Positions 42,199 through 52,087 of a stretch of 64,000 bases of DNA are shown piece by piece (the first letter of the stretch is position 1; each line of letters begins with the position of its first letter). The notes below the pieces were generated by a model, which ran no database searches, was not told where the DNA came from, and saw nothing but the letters and a program-made list of their open reading frames with translations. Both the position numbers and the translations under genes were made by a program. The stretch comes from Burkholderiaceae bacterium. Lineage in GTDB: Bacteria; Pseudomonadota; Gammaproteobacteria; Burkholderiales; Burkholderiaceae_E. The DNA lies in assembly GCA_023954015.1 (NCBI GenBank), contig JAMLIS010000005.1, positions 124,001 through 188,000 on the forward strand, in the 5' to 3' direction.

Positions 42199-43605
42199 AT
42201 GAGGCCCGCGTCCCCGCTCGCCGCCCCGCTGCTCGCCGCTGCGGCGTTCGCTCTCGCCGGTTGTGCGGTCGCGCCTCCGCCGGCGCGCGCGCCGCAGCTG
42301 CCGTCGACCGAGTGGTCGGCGCCGCTGCCGCACGGCGGGAGCGCCGAGGCGCTCGCCGACTGGTGGTCGCGCTTCGACGATCCGTCGCTCGCGCAATTGA
42401 TCGATCTCGCGCAGCGCGAAAACCCGACGCTCGAGCAGGCCGCGCAGCGCATCGTCGAGGCGCGCGCGAATGCGCGCGTGGCCGGCGCAGCGCTCGCGCC
42501 GGTGCTCCAGGCGAACGCGAGTGCGACGCGCGGCAACACGCTGATGATCGGCGCGGGACTTCCCGCGGCCACGACGATGAGCAGCGCGACGCTCGATGCG
42601 AGCTGGGAACTGGACCTCTTCGGCGCGGCGCGCAACCGCGAGGCGGCCGCGCTCGCGCGCGTCGAGGGCAGCCGCAGCCAGTGGCACGATGCGCGCGTGA
42701 GCCTCGCTGCCGAGGTGGCCGACGCCTACGTGGGGCTTCGCGTCTGCGAAGCGCTCGTCGACCTGTTCGACGCGCAGGCGCAGTCGCTCGCGACCACCGA
42801 ATCGCTGACCGAGCGCAAGACCGACGCGGGTTTCGCCGCGCCCGCCGATCTCGCGCTCGCGCGGGCGACCGCCGCCGAGGCGCGCTCGCGCGCAACGACG
42901 CAGCGTGCCGATTGCGAGGTCGCGCTCGGCCAGATCGCGATGCTGACCGCGCAGCCGGCGGTGGCGTTGCGCGCGGCGCTGGCGTCGCGTCGCGCGCGAC
43001 TGCCCGAACCGCACGCCTTCGCGGTCGATGCCGTGCCGGCGCGGGTGCTTTCGCAGCGGCCCGACCTCGCCGCAGCCGAGCGCGCGGCGCTCGCTGCCGC
43101 CGCCGAAGTGGGAGCGGCGCAGGCCGACCGCTTCCCGCGGCTGGCGCTCACCGGCTCGGTCGGCCGTTCGGCGCTGCATTTCGCCGGGCAGACGCTGACC
43201 GGCTCGACCTGGTCCTTCGCGCCTTCGCTCGCCGCGACGCTGTTCGATGCCGGCAGGCGCAGTGCGAGCGTCGACGCCGCGCGTGCGAGGCTCGCGATCG
43301 CCGAGGCCGATTGGCGCGCCCGCGCGCTTGCCGCGGTGCGCGAAGTCGAACAGGCGCTCGTGCGGCTGGACGCCGCCGATCGCAGACTCGACGATGCGCG
43401 CCGCGCCGCCGACGGCTACCGCTCGTTCCTCGATGCGGCGACCGCGCAGTGGGAGGTCGGCGCGGGCAGCCTGCTCGACCTCGAGCAGGCGCGGCGCAAT
43501 GCGCAGAACGCCGATGCTGCGCTCGTGCAGACGCGGCGCGAGCGCGTTTCGGCCTGGCTGGCGCTGTACAAGGCGGTCGGCGGGGGCTGGACGGCCACGG
43601 AATAA
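42199..43605 (+). CDS. Outer-membrane efflux lipoprotein (NodT/OprM family)
   Basis: 468 aa TolC-like channel. The signal peptide MRPASPLAAPLLAAAAFALAG-C ends in the lipobox LAGC, so the protein is lipid-anchored. Conserved features include WWSRFDDPSLAQLIDLAQREN, LDASWELDLFGAARN and LSQRPDLAAAERAALAAAAEVGAAQADRFPRLALTGS, with the internal duplication typical of the family. It opens a three-gene tripartite pump and lies 13 bp before the adaptor gene. I took the ATG at 42199 because it places the signal peptide correctly; the frame is open to 42136. Confidence 0.92.
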   Translation: MRPASPLAAPLLAAAAFALAGCAVAPPPARAPQLPSTEWSAPLPHGGSAEALADWWSRFDDPSLAQLIDLAQRENPTLEQAAQRIVEARANARVAGAALAPVLQANASATRGNTLMIGAGLPAATTMSSATLDASWELDLFGAARNREAAALARVEGSRSQWHDARVSLAAEVADAYVGLRVCEALVDLFDAQAQSLATTESLTERKTDAGFAAPADLALARATAAEARSRATTQRADCEVALGQIAMLTAQPAVALRAALASRRARLPEPHAFAVDAVPARVLSQRPDLAAAERAALAAAAEVGAAQADRFPRLALTGSVGRSALHFAGQTLTGSTWSFAPSLAATLFDAGRRSASVDAARARLAIAEADWRARALAAVREVEQALVRLDAADRRLDDARRAADGYRSFLDAATAQWEVGAGSLLDLEQARRNAQNADAALVQTRRERVSAWLALYKAVGGGWTATE

Positions 43606-43618
43606 GAAGAACGAAGGA

Positions 43619-44827
43619 ATGGCGAAGAACACCAAGACGATCGCGGCCGGAATCGCCGCGGCTCTCGCGATCCTCGCGGGCGCCCTCGCGTGGACGTCCT
43701 CGTCGGGCGACGATCGCGCGACCGAGGCGGGCCGCGGGCACGACGACGCAGCGGCGAGCGGCGCCGCGCGGCTTGCGACGCAGCAGCCGGGCAGCGCGCC
43801 GGCTGCCTCCGGCGCGTCCGGCGCCTTGCGTCCCGCACTCACCGTCACCACGACGACGCCGCGCCGTGAGTCGTGGCCGGTCACGGTCGCCGCCAACGGC
43901 AGCGTCGCTGCCTGGCAGGAGATCGTCGTCGGCAGCGAGGTGAGCGGCCTGCAGCTCGTCGAGGTCCGGGTCAACGTCGGTGATCGCGTGCGCCGCGGCC
44001 AGCTGCTTGCGCGCCTGTCGGCCGACACCGTGCAGGCCGAGCGTGCGCAGATCCGCGCGGCGCTCGCCGAAGCCGAGGCGACGCTCGCCGACGCGAACGC
44101 CAACGCGGCGCGCGCGCAACGGCTCGACCGTAGCGGCGCGATCAGCGCGCAGCAGATCGAGCAGTACCGCACCGCCGCGCAAACCGCCCGCGCACGCGTC
44201 GCAGCCCAGCGCGCGCGCCTGCAGGCGCAGGAACTGCGCCTGTCGAACACGCGCATCGTCGCGCCGGACGACGGCATCGTCTCGTCGCGCAGCGCGACGA
44301 TGGGGGCGATCGTGCAGCCCGGCGCCGAGCTGTTTCGCCTCATCCGCGGCGCACGCCTCGAATGGCGCGCGGAAGTTCCCGGCGCCGACCTGCCGCGCGT
44401 GAAGCCCGGCCACCGCGTGGTCCTGACCAGCGCCGACGGCACGACGATCGAAGGACGCGTGCGCGTCGTCGCGCCCACCGTCGATCCGCAGACGCGCATG
44501 GGCCTCGTCTACGTCGACCTGCCGCAGCCCGGCTCGGCGCGCGCCGGGATGTTCGCGCGCGGAACGATCGAGCTGGGCGAGTCGCCGGCACGCACGATTC
44601 CGCAGTCGGCGCTGGCGCTGCGCGACGGCTTCGCCTACGTGTTCCGCGTCGGGCCCGGCGACAAGGTCGTGCAGACGAAGGTTTCGGTCGGCCGGCGCGA
44701 CGGCGATCGCGTCGAGATCGTCGATGGCCTCGACGGCCCCGACGGCGACGTGCGCATCGTCGACTCGGGCGTCGGCTTTCTCGTCGACGGCGACCTCGTG
44801 CGCATCGTCGAGCGCGCTCCGTCATGA
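43619..44827 (+). CDS. RND efflux periplasmic adaptor (membrane fusion protein)
   Basis: 402 aa. One N-terminal hydrophobic segment (TIAAGIAAALAILAGALAW) is followed by a flexible alanine-rich linker. Then come a lipoyl-like half motif (GSEVSGLQLVEVRVNVGDRVRRGQLL), an alpha-hairpin with RAQIRAALAEAEATLADA, the second lipoyl half (TRIVAPDDGIVSSRSATMGAIVQPG) and beta-barrel/MP domains. The adaptor links the RND pump to the outer-membrane channel. Its stop overlaps the pump gene as ATGA. Confidence 0.92.
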   Translation: MAKNTKTIAAGIAAALAILAGALAWTSSSGDDRATEAGRGHDDAAASGAARLATQQPGSAPAASGASGALRPALTVTTTTPRRESWPVTVAANGSVAAWQEIVVGSEVSGLQLVEVRVNVGDRVRRGQLLARLSADTVQAERAQIRAALAEAEATLADANANAARAQRLDRSGAISAQQIEQYRTAAQTARARVAAQRARLQAQELRLSNTRIVAPDDGIVSSRSATMGAIVQPGAELFRLIRGARLEWRAEVPGADLPRVKPGHRVVLTSADGTTIEGRVRVVAPTVDPQTRMGLVYVDLPQPGSARAGMFARGTIELGESPARTIPQSALALRDGFAYVFRVGPGDKVVQTKVSVGRRDGDRVEIVDGLDGPDGDVRIVDSGVGFLVDGDLVRIVERAPS

Positions 44828-47800
44828 GCTGGAACGTCTCGGCGTGGTCGATCCGCAATCCGACGCCGTCGGTGCTGCTGTTCGTGCTGCTCACCGTCGG
44901 AGGACTGCTGTCGTTCCACGCGATGAAGGTGCAGAACTTTCCCGACATCGACCTGCCGACGGTGACGGTGAGCGCATTGCTGCCGGGTGCCGGTCCCGCG
45001 CAGCTCGAAACCGAGGTCGCGCGCAAGATCGAGAACGCCGTCGCCACGGTGCAGGGTGTCAAGCACATCTACACGCGGCTGCAGGACGGCGCCGCGACGA
45101 TCACCGTCGAGTTCCATCTCGAGAAGCCGACGCAGGAGGCGGTCGACGACGTCCGTGCGGCGGTCTCGCGCGTGCGCGCCGACCTTCCCGGCGACCTGCG
45201 CGATCCGGTCGTCACGCGAATGGATCTCGCCGGCCTGCCGATCCTCACCTACACGATCGCCTCCGGGCGGATGGACGACGAGGCGCTGTCCTGGTTCGTC
45301 GACAACACGGTGAGCAAGGCGCTGCTCGCGGTGCCCGGCGTGGGCGCGGTGGCGCGCGTGGGCGGCGTGACGCGCGAGATCGCCGTCGACCTCGATCCGC
45401 ATCGGATGCTGGCGATCGGCGCGACGGCGGCCGATGTTTCGCGCCAGCTGCGCCGCATCCAGCAGGACGCGCCGGGCGGGCGCACCGACATCGGCAGCGC
45501 CGAGCAGTCGGTGCGCACGATCGCCACCGTCGCGTCGGCCGACGAACTCGCGCGCATGTCGATCCCGCTGTCCGACGGGCGCGCCATCCGCCTTTCCGAC
45601 GTCGGCAGCGTGCGCGACACGGTTGCCGAGCGCCGGTCGGCGGCGCTGCTCGACGGCGCCCCGGTCGTCGGGTTCGAGATCACGCGCAGCCGCGGCGCCG
45701 GCGAGGTCGAAGTCGCCGAAGGCGTACGGGCGCGGCTCGCCGCACTGCAGTCCGCGCACCCGGACCTGCGCATCGCCGAGGCCGTGAACTTCGTCGCGCC
45801 GGTCGAGGACAACTACGAAGGCTCGTTGCGGCTGCTCTACGAGGGCGCCGCGCTGGCGGTGATCGTCGTCTGGTTCTTCCTGCGCGACTGGCGGGCGACC
45901 TTCGTCGCCGCCACGGCGCTGCCGCTGTCGATCGTTCCGGCCTTCGCCGGCATGTACCTGCTCGGCTTCTCGATCAACGTGGTCACGCTGTTGTCTCTGT
46001 CGCTCGTCGTCGGCATTCTCGTGGACGACGCGATCGTCGAGATCGAGAACATCATGCGCCATCTGCGCAGCGGCAAGACGCCGTATCGCGCGGCGATGGA
46101 GGCGGCCGACGAGATCGGGCTCGCGGTGATCGCGACCACCTTCACGCTGATCGCGGTGTTCCTGCCGACGGCGTTCATGAGCGGCGTGGCCGGACGCTTC
46201 TTCGTGCAGTTCGGCTGGACCGCGTCGCTCGCGGTGTTCGCCTCGCTCGTCGTCGCGCGCATGCTCACGCCGATGATGGCGGCCTACGTGCTGAAGCCCG
46301 ACGTTCCGCACGACGACGGCCGCATCATGCGTGCCTATCTGCGCGCGTCGCGCTGGAGCCTGCGACATCGCGCGGTCACGACGATCGTCGCCGCGGTCTT
46401 CTTCGCCGGGTCGCTGCTGCTCGTTCCGCTGTTGCCCACCGGCTTCATGCCGCCGGACGACCTGTCGCAGACCCAGGTGCACGTCGAACTGCCGCCGGGC
46501 AGCACCTTCGAGCAGACACTGGCCGCGGCCGAGCAGGCGCGCACTCTCGTCCAGCGCAACGCGCACGTCGTGCGCGTCTACACGGCGGTCGGCGGCGGTT
46601 CGGCCGGTGGCGATCCGTTCGTTCCGCAAGGCGTCGCCGAAGTGAGCAAGGCGACGCTGACGCTCGACCTGACGCCGCGCGAGGAACGCAGCGGCACGAG
46701 CAAGCAGCGCATCGAAGACGAATTGCGGCAGGCGCTGGCCGCGGTGCCCGGCGCGCGCATCGAGGTCGGGCTGAGCGGCTCGAGCGAGAAGTACATCCTC
46801 GTGCTGGCCAGCGAGGACGGCGACGCGCTCGCGCGCCATGCTGCGATCGTCGGCCGCGAACTGCGCACGCTGCCCGGCATCGGCAACGTCGTGTCGACGT
46901 CGAGCCTCGCGCGTCCCGAAGTCATCGTGCGCCCCGACTTCCAGCGCGCCGCCGACCTCGGCGTCACCTCGGCGGCGATCGCCGACACGCTGCGCATCGC
47001 CACCGCCGGCGACTACGACCAGGGGCTGGCCAAGCTGAATCTCTCGCAGCGCCAGGTGCCGATCGTCGTGCGGCTCGATCCGGCTGCACGCGAGGATCTC
47101 GCGCTGATCTCGCGCCTGGCGGTGCCCGGTGCACGTGGGCCGGTCGCGCTCGACAACGTCGCCGCCGTATCGATCGGCAGCGGCCCGGCACAGATCGATC
47201 GCTACGATCGGCTGCGCAACATCAACTTCCGCATCGAGCTGAACGGACAGCCGCTGGGCGAGATCGAGAAGAAGGCGCTCGCGCTGCCCAGCCTGCGCGA
47301 ATTGCCGCCGGGGATCCTGCAGCGTACGGTGGGCGACGCCGAGGCGATGGCCGAGCTCGGGCGCAGCTTCGCCATCGCGATGCTCACCGGCGTGCTGTGC
47401 ATCTACGTCGTGCTCGTGCTGCTGTTCCGCGATTTCGTGCAGCCGGTCACGATTCTGGTGGCGCTCGTGCTGTCGGTGCCGGGCGCTTTCCTCGCGCTGT
47501 GGCTCGCCGGCCTGTCGATCTCGATGCCGTCGATGATCGGCCTGATCATGCTGATGGGGATCGCCACGAAGAACTCGATCCTGCTCGTCGAGTACGCGAT
47601 CATGGCGCGGCGCGATCGGGGCCTGTCGCGCCTGGACGCGCTGCTCGATGCCTGCCACAAGCGTGCGCGTCCGATCGTGATGACGACGGTGGCGATGGGT
47701 GCCGGGATGACGCCGATCGCGATCGGCTGGGGGGTCGATCCGAGCTTTCGCGCGCCGATGGCGATCGTGGTCATCGGCGGGCTCGTCACGTCGACCTTCC

Positions 47801-47916
47801 TGAGCCTGCTCGTCGTGCCGGTCGTGTTCACCTATGTCGACGACGCGGTGCAGGCGCTGCGCCGGCTGCGGGGCGTCGCGGCAAGGCCCGCGACGCAGGG
47901 CGACGAGCCCGGCTGA
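44824..47916 (+). CDS. RND multidrug efflux permease (HAE1 family)
   Basis: 1030 aa, twelve membrane helices and two large periplasmic loops, the standard AcrB/MexB layout. The proton-relay aspartates are in VVGILVDDAIVEIENIMRHL (helix 4), and helix 10-11 motifs LLMGIATKNSILLVEYAIMARR are intact. The N-terminus SWNVSAWSIRNPTPSVLLFVLL is typical of the shorter RND class seen in beta-proteobacteria. Proton-driven export of hydrophobic drugs or metabolites is known for the family; the actual substrate is unknown. No local TetR or MarR regulator was found. Confidence 0.94.
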   Translation: MSWNVSAWSIRNPTPSVLLFVLLTVGGLLSFHAMKVQNFPDIDLPTVTVSALLPGAGPAQLETEVARKIENAVATVQGVKHIYTRLQDGAATITVEFHLEKPTQEAVDDVRAAVSRVRADLPGDLRDPVVTRMDLAGLPILTYTIASGRMDDEALSWFVDNTVSKALLAVPGVGAVARVGGVTREIAVDLDPHRMLAIGATAADVSRQLRRIQQDAPGGRTDIGSAEQSVRTIATVASADELARMSIPLSDGRAIRLSDVGSVRDTVAERRSAALLDGAPVVGFEITRSRGAGEVEVAEGVRARLAALQSAHPDLRIAEAVNFVAPVEDNYEGSLRLLYEGAALAVIVVWFFLRDWRATFVAATALPLSIVPAFAGMYLLGFSINVVTLLSLSLVVGILVDDAIVEIENIMRHLRSGKTPYRAAMEAADEIGLAVIATTFTLIAVFLPTAFMSGVAGRFFVQFGWTASLAVFASLVVARMLTPMMAAYVLKPDVPHDDGRIMRAYLRASRWSLRHRAVTTIVAAVFFAGSLLLVPLLPTGFMPPDDLSQTQVHVELPPGSTFEQTLAAAEQARTLVQRNAHVVRVYTAVGGGSAGGDPFVPQGVAEVSKATLTLDLTPREERSGTSKQRIEDELRQALAAVPGARIEVGLSGSSEKYILVLASEDGDALARHAAIVGRELRTLPGIGNVVSTSSLARPEVIVRPDFQRAADLGVTSAAIADTLRIATAGDYDQGLAKLNLSQRQVPIVVRLDPAAREDLALISRLAVPGARGPVALDNVAAVSIGSGPAQIDRYDRLRNINFRIELNGQPLGEIEKKALALPSLRELPPGILQRTVGDAEAMAELGRSFAIAMLTGVLCIYVVLVLLFRDFVQPVTILVALVLSVPGAFLALWLAGLSISMPSMIGLIMLMGIATKNSILLVEYAIMARRDRGLSRLDALLDACHKRARPIVMTTVAMGAGMTPIAIGWGVDPSFRAPMAIVVIGGLVTSTFLSLLVVPVVFTYVDDAVQALRRLRGVAARPATQGDEPG

Positions 47917-47958
47917 CGGTGGCCGAGAGCACAGGACGCCGGGGCCGCACCGGAAAAA

Positions 47959-48624
47959 TCAGCGAGCGGTGGAGCCGTTTCCCGCCGATGGTCGCGAGCC
48001 CGATGCGCTGGCGTCGATGCCCGACAGTCCCATGCCCTGCAGCATCGAGCCGAGATCCTCGGCGTGTTCCTCCTCGTTCGCGAGAATCTCTTCCATGACC
48101 CGTCTCGAGCTCGGATCCTTGTCGGCGAGCCACTGCACGATCTCGCGGTAGCTGTCGATCGCGATGCGCTCGGCGACGAGGTCTTCGCGGATCATGTCGA
48201 CGAGATCCTTGCCCTCGACGTACTGCGAGTGGCTGCGCGCACTGAGCGTCTGCGGATCCAGGTCGGGCTCGCCGCCGAGTTGCACGATGCGCTCGCACAG
48301 CTTGTCGGCATGCCCCTGCTCCTCGTTGGCATGCTCGAGGAACTCGGACTTGACCGATTCGGATGCGATGCCCTGCGCCATGAAATAGTGGCGCTTGTAG
48401 CGCAGCACGCAGACCAGCTCGGTGGCCAGCGCCGCGTTCAGCACATCGACCACCGCCTGGCGGTCGGCGCCGTAGCTCTGCGTGATTGCGCCGCACTCCA
48501 TGTTCTCGCGTGCGCGACGGCGCAGTGCCTCGACGTCCTGGACGAAGGGCGTGGATTCGCCCGCCGACGCGGGCGCGGAACCGGTCGTCGACGACCGGGC
48601 TCGAGCGGTGCTCTTGTGGGGCAT
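47959..48624 (-). CDS. Ferritin-like diiron protein (bacterioferritin-related)
   Basis: 221 aa. After a ~45-residue low-complexity leader comes a four-helix ferritin-like domain with a complete diiron ligand set: Glu in ALATELVCVLRYKRHYF, ExxH in NEEQGHAD, Glu in EDLVAERIAIDSY and ExxH in ANEEEHAED. It probably stores iron or destroys peroxide, as bacterioferritin and Dps-like relatives do. The tail SASGSRPSAGNGSTAR is disordered. It lies 51 bp after a second ferritin-like gene, so the two may work together. A membrane segment or signal peptide is absent. Confidence 0.85.
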   Translation of the reverse strand: MPHKSTARARSSTTGSAPASAGESTPFVQDVEALRRRARENMECGAITQSYGADRQAVVDVLNAALATELVCVLRYKRHYFMAQGIASESVKSEFLEHANEEQGHADKLCERIVQLGGEPDLDPQTLSARSHSQYVEGKDLVDMIREDLVAERIAIDSYREIVQWLADKDPSSRRVMEEILANEEEHAEDLGSMLQGMGLSGIDASASGSRPSAGNGSTAR

Positions 48625-48675
48625 GACAGCGCTTCTCCTCTTCGATTCCGGGCGGCACGAACGGGGCGCTGTTCG

Positions 48676-49668
48676 CTACGCCCTGCCGCCAGCTATCGGA
48701 GGAGCATTCGGCAGGCCTGCCGCGCTTTCGGCGCTGCGCCGTTCGATCTGCAGGGAAAGGCGGGCCATCCAGCCGACGGCGTCGGTTGCCGCGCGCTCGG
48801 CACACGCGAACGCCTCGTCCTGTGCGCCGGAGAGAATCGACTCGAGTTCCTCGACGAGTGCCTCGAGCGGCTTCTGGGCGGCGACGAGCAGGTGCACCGG
48901 ATCGTGCGAGGCCGGAATGACTTCGCCGACGGCGCTCGTTTCGGACGCGAGGGCGCCGTCGGCCACCGGCGCGCGGTGCGCGGCGACGAACGCATCCAGA
49001 AGCTCGGCGCTCTGCGCATCGCCCAGTCCGCGCAGGCGCTCGGAGAGCGCGCGGTACTCCTGTGCGACCGTGGCGAAGCGTTGCGCCAGGTAGGTGCGCA
49101 GCGCCTCGGGCGCCGCGAGCAGCTCGGGCGCCACGGCGCCCGGTGCCGGCAGCTCCGCGCGCCTGCGTTCGCGGTGGTAGGCCTCGCGTCGCCAGCGGCG
49201 AACCTGTGCAGCGTGGCGCAGTTCCTCGGCGGCCAGGCGCTCGGCTTCGATCGCCACGCTGCGGTCCGCGGCGTGCGCAGCCAGGTACGAATAGAAGGAG
49301 AAGGCGCGCTGCTCGTTCTCGACGGCGATGGCAAACGCGCGGTACGGCGTCAGCAGCGCGCTGCCGGCGATCGCATCCCAGGACGTCTCGAGCTCGGCCG
49401 GTAGCACCCATCGGAACTCGCCCGCGTCGGGTACCGGCACGCTGAGTTGTTCGGCACGTTTCGCCACCGCCGCGACGTGCTCGCGCTCTTCCTCGAGCAT
49501 GCGCTGCAATGCGTCGGCGGTCTCCAGTTCGCCGCGCCGCCGCATCGTCTGCTCGAGTTGCTCGTAGCGATGGACCGCCTCGACCTCGATCGCCATTGCG
49601 ATGCCCACGAGCATCGGCAGCGTCACCGATTCGAGCTGCGGATCGTGAGCGAGGAGCGATACGCGCAT
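48676..49668 (-). CDS. Rubrerythrin-like ferritin-family protein with extra C-terminal domain
   Basis: 330 aa from the ATG at 49668, with GGAG seven bases upstream. Residues 1-160 form a ferritin-like bundle with diiron ligands: Glu in MAIEVEAVHRYEQLE, ExxH in LEEEREHVAAV, Glu in AVENEQRAFSFYSYLA and ExxH in AAEELRHAAQVRRWRREAYHRER. No rubredoxin domain follows. Instead about 165 residues of helical, alanine/glutamate-rich sequence of unknown kind complete the protein. It is divergent from nosR with 41 bp between starts. The neighbour of the nos operon suggests a link to respiration or to iron/NO stress, which is inference. Confidence 0.78.
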   Translation of the reverse strand: MRVSLLAHDPQLESVTLPMLVGIAMAIEVEAVHRYEQLEQTMRRRGELETADALQRMLEEEREHVAAVAKRAEQLSVPVPDAGEFRWVLPAELETSWDAIAGSALLTPYRAFAIAVENEQRAFSFYSYLAAHAADRSVAIEAERLAAEELRHAAQVRRWRREAYHRERRRAELPAPGAVAPELLAAPEALRTYLAQRFATVAQEYRALSERLRGLGDAQSAELLDAFVAAHRAPVADGALASETSAVGEVIPASHDPVHLLVAAQKPLEALVEELESILSGAQDEAFACAERAATDAVGWMARLSLQIERRSAESAAGLPNAPPIAGGRA

Positions 49669-49688
49669 GGGGCATCTCCGGGGAGGCC

Positions 49689-49694
49689 TATACT
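49689..49694 (+). promoter_or_regulatory. Candidate -10 box (TATACT) before nosR
   Basis: TATACT stands 15 bp before the nosR ATG in the 41-bp gap to the divergent ferritin gene. Transcription would begin about 7-9 bases from the start codon, giving a nearly leaderless message. The same box precedes the second nosR copy at 58966. No -35 box or FNR-like site was found at the expected distance. Confidence 0.4.
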
Positions 49695-49709
49695 GCGCCC
49701 GTTTTCGCC

Positions 49710-52046
49710 ATGATCGCATCCGGGTTGCTGCAATGCCATCTCCGCCTCGCGGCATTCGCGATGCGGGGACTCCTTCTCGCGCTGGTCCTGACGGTGGTGC
49801 CTGCTGCGGCGCACGCGCAGGACGCGACCCCGCTGCTCGACAGCTTTCTCGCCGGCACTCCCGTTGCCGAAGTCTTCCCCGGCGCCGATCGCTTCGGCCC
49901 GGTGCAGGGCTCGCCGCCGGTCGCCCCCGTCTACAAGGGTCAGGAGCGGGTCGGCTTCGTCTACCTCACGTCCGATTTCGTCGACACGACCGGTTATTCC
50001 GGACAGCCGATCCGCGTCCTCGTCGCGCTCGACAACGCCGGCACGATCGTCGGGCTCGAGCTCGTCGAGCACCACGAGCCGATCGTGCTGATCGGCATTC
50101 CCGAGAAGCGTGTCGTCGACTACCTGCATTCGTTCATCGGCTATGCGCCGCTGCGCGCCGGCGCCGAGGGCAAGGGAGCGCCGCACGCCGACATCGTCAG
50201 CGGCGCGACGGTCACGGTGCTGATCCTCGGCGAGAGCGTCACCCGCTCGGCGCTGCGCGTCTCGCGCGCGTTGCAACTGCACGGCGGCGCCGCTTCGGCG
50301 CCAGCCGCGGGGCGCGATCGACGCGTGATCGACGAGCAGGCCGGCGGCATCGTCGACTGGAACACGTTGATTGCGCAGGGAGCGGTCGGGCATCTGCACC
50401 TGACGATCGGCGAGGTGAACCGAGCGTTCGCTGAATCGGGCAACGCCGGGGCAACCAGGCGCCCGCAGGCCGGCGCACCCGATGCCGCGTTCATCGACCT
50501 GTACGTTGCGCTCGTCTCCCAGCCCGCGATCGGGCGCAGCCTGCTCGGCGAAGACGAATACGCGAACGTGCAACGCATGCTCGCACCCGGGCAGCAGGCG
50601 GTGCTCGTGGCCGGCGACGGGTTGTACTCGTTCAAGGGCTCGGGCTACGTGCGCGGCGGCATCTTCGACCGCATCGAACTGATCCAGGGCGCCGAGACGA
50701 TCCGCTTCCGCGACCGCCAGCATCGACGCGTGGGAAAGATCGTCGCGCCGGGCGCGCCGGCGCTGCGCGAGATCGGTGTCTTCGGCGTTCCGGTGGGAGC
50801 CGAGTTCGATCCGGCCGCGCCCTGGCGATTGCAGCTGCTCGTGCAGCGACCGGTAGGCGCGCTCGAGAAGGCCTTCGTCGATTTCCCGCTCGCCTATCGG
50901 CTGCCCCAGCAATATACGAAGCCGGCTGCGCGCGCGGCGGAAGCCGCCGCAGGCAGCGCCGCTGCTGCGCCGGCGGCTTCCGCCGCGCAGGACAGGCAGG
51001 CCGGCGCCGCTGCGCCGGGAACGATGCCGGCCTCGACCGCCGCGATCGAAGACGCCGAGTTCCCCGACGAGCCGGTGCCGTTGTGGCAGCGGCTCTGGCG
51101 CAGCAAGACCATGGCGATCGTCGTGCTCGGGCTGATGCTCGGCGCGTTGACGATCATCTTCTTCTTCCAGAACCTGATCGTCCCGCACGAGAAGCTGTTC
51201 GACCGGATCCGCCTCGTGTACCTCGCGGTCACGCTGCTGTGGCTCGGCTGGGTCGCGCAGGCGCAGCTGTCGGTGGTCAACGTCTTCACTTTCGTGCATT
51301 CGTTGCGCGCCGACTTTCGATGGGAGACCTTCCTCGTCGATCCGCTGATCTTCATCCTCTGGTGCTCGGTGGCGGCGGCGCTGCTGTTCTGGGGGCGCGG
51401 GCCCTTCTGTGGATGGCTGTGTCCGTTCGGCGCGTTGCAGGAGCTGACGAACCGGGCGGCGAAGGCGCTGAAAGTGCCGCAGGTCCGCATTCCGTGGGGC
51501 GTGCACGAGCGGCTGTGGCCGATCAAGTACATCGTGTTCCTGGTGCTCTTCGGGGTTTCGCTGGGCTCGCTGATCTGGGCCGAGCGGCTGGCGGAGATCG
51601 AGCCGTTCAAGACGGCGATCGTGCTGCGCTTCATGCGCGAATGGTGGTTCGTCGCGTTCGCGCTGGCGCTGTTGGCGGCGGGGCTGTTCGTCGAGCGCTT
51701 CTTCTGCCGCTACCTGTGTCCGCTGGGCGCGGCGCTGGCGATTCCGGGTCGGATGCGCATGTTCGACTGGCTGCGCCGGTACCGCGAGTGCGGCAATCCG
51801 TGCATGCGCTGCTACAACGAGTGCCCGGTGGAGGCGATCCATCCGGAGGGGCACATCAACCCGAACGAGTGCATCAGCTGCCTGCACTGCCAGGTGCTGT
51901 ACCACCACGACTACAAGTGCCCGGTGCGCATCCAGCGGCGCGTCAAGCGCGAGAAGCGGCAGGCGACGAGCAGCCCGGCCGCGTCCATCGTCGCCGCCAA
52001 CCCCGAGATGCAGTCGCGTTCGCACGGACACGTCACCGGCGCATGA
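49710..52046 (+). CDS. nosR: Nitrous-oxide reductase maturation/electron-transfer flavoprotein NosR
   Basis: 778 aa. NosR is a polytopic inner-membrane protein that feeds electrons from quinol to periplasmic NosZ. The N-terminal signal/anchor is [21 protein letters not shown] periplasmic FMN-binding domain follows, with the flavinylation motif [11 protein letters not shown] near residue 170, modified by ApbE. After the FMN domain come an alanine-rich linker (about residues 410-450), six membrane helices, two CxxxCP motifs ([19 protein letters not shown]) and a ferredoxin part [31 protein letters not shown]. First gene of the nos operon. The last third is identical in DNA to nosR2 at 58982. 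Confidence 0.94.
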   Translation: MIASGLLQCHLRLAAFAMRGLLLALVLTVVPAAAHAQDATPLLDSFLAGTPVAEVFPGADRFGPVQGSPPVAPVYKGQERVGFVYLTSDFVDTTGYSGQPIRVLVALDNAGTIVGLELVEHHEPIVLIGIPEKRVVDYLHSFIGYAPLRAGAEGKGAPHADIVSGATVTVLILGESVTRSALRVSRALQLHGGAASAPAAGRDRRVIDEQAGGIVDWNTLIAQGAVGHLHLTIGEVNRAFAESGNAGATRRPQAGAPDAAFIDLYVALVSQPAIGRSLLGEDEYANVQRMLAPGQQAVLVAGDGLYSFKGSGYVRGGIFDRIELIQGAETIRFRDRQHRRVGKIVAPGAPALREIGVFGVPVGAEFDPAAPWRLQLLVQRPVGALEKAFVDFPLAYRLPQQYTKPAARAAEAAAGSAAAAPAASAAQDRQAGAAAPGTMPASTAAIEDAEFPDEPVPLWQRLWRSKTMAIVVLGLMLGALTIIFFFQNLIVPHEKLFDRIRLVYLAVTLLWLGWVAQAQLSVVNVFTFVHSLRADFRWETFLVDPLIFILWCSVAAALLFWGRGPFCGWLCPFGALQELTNRAAKALKVPQVRIPWGVHERLWPIKYIVFLVLFGVSLGSLIWAERLAEIEPFKTAIVLRFMREWWFVAFALALLAAGLFVERFFCRYLCPLGAALAIPGRMRMFDWLRRYRECGNPCMRCYNECPVEAIHPEGHINPNECISCLHCQVLYHHDYKCPVRIQRRVKREKRQATSSPAASIVAANPEMQSRSHGHVTGA
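51330..51958 (+). repeat. 629-bp direct repeat, copy 1 (in nosR)
   Basis: Read base by base, 51330-51958 equals 60698-61326 with no difference. It encodes the membrane helices 3-6 and Fe-S tail of NosR. Just upstream, 51149-51282 matches 60517-60650 with a single difference I can see (CACGAG/CGCGAG), but 51283-51329 has diverged. Confidence 0.95.
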
Positions 52047-52087
52047 TTCCTTTTCACCGATCGACCCACCTCGCGGAGCCAGAAGCG

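Noticed and set aside
49600..49710. FNR/DNR-type operator before nosR
   Set aside because: Checked at class II distance from the TATACT box and nearby; no TTGAT-N4-ATCAA-like match was found there or before nosR2.
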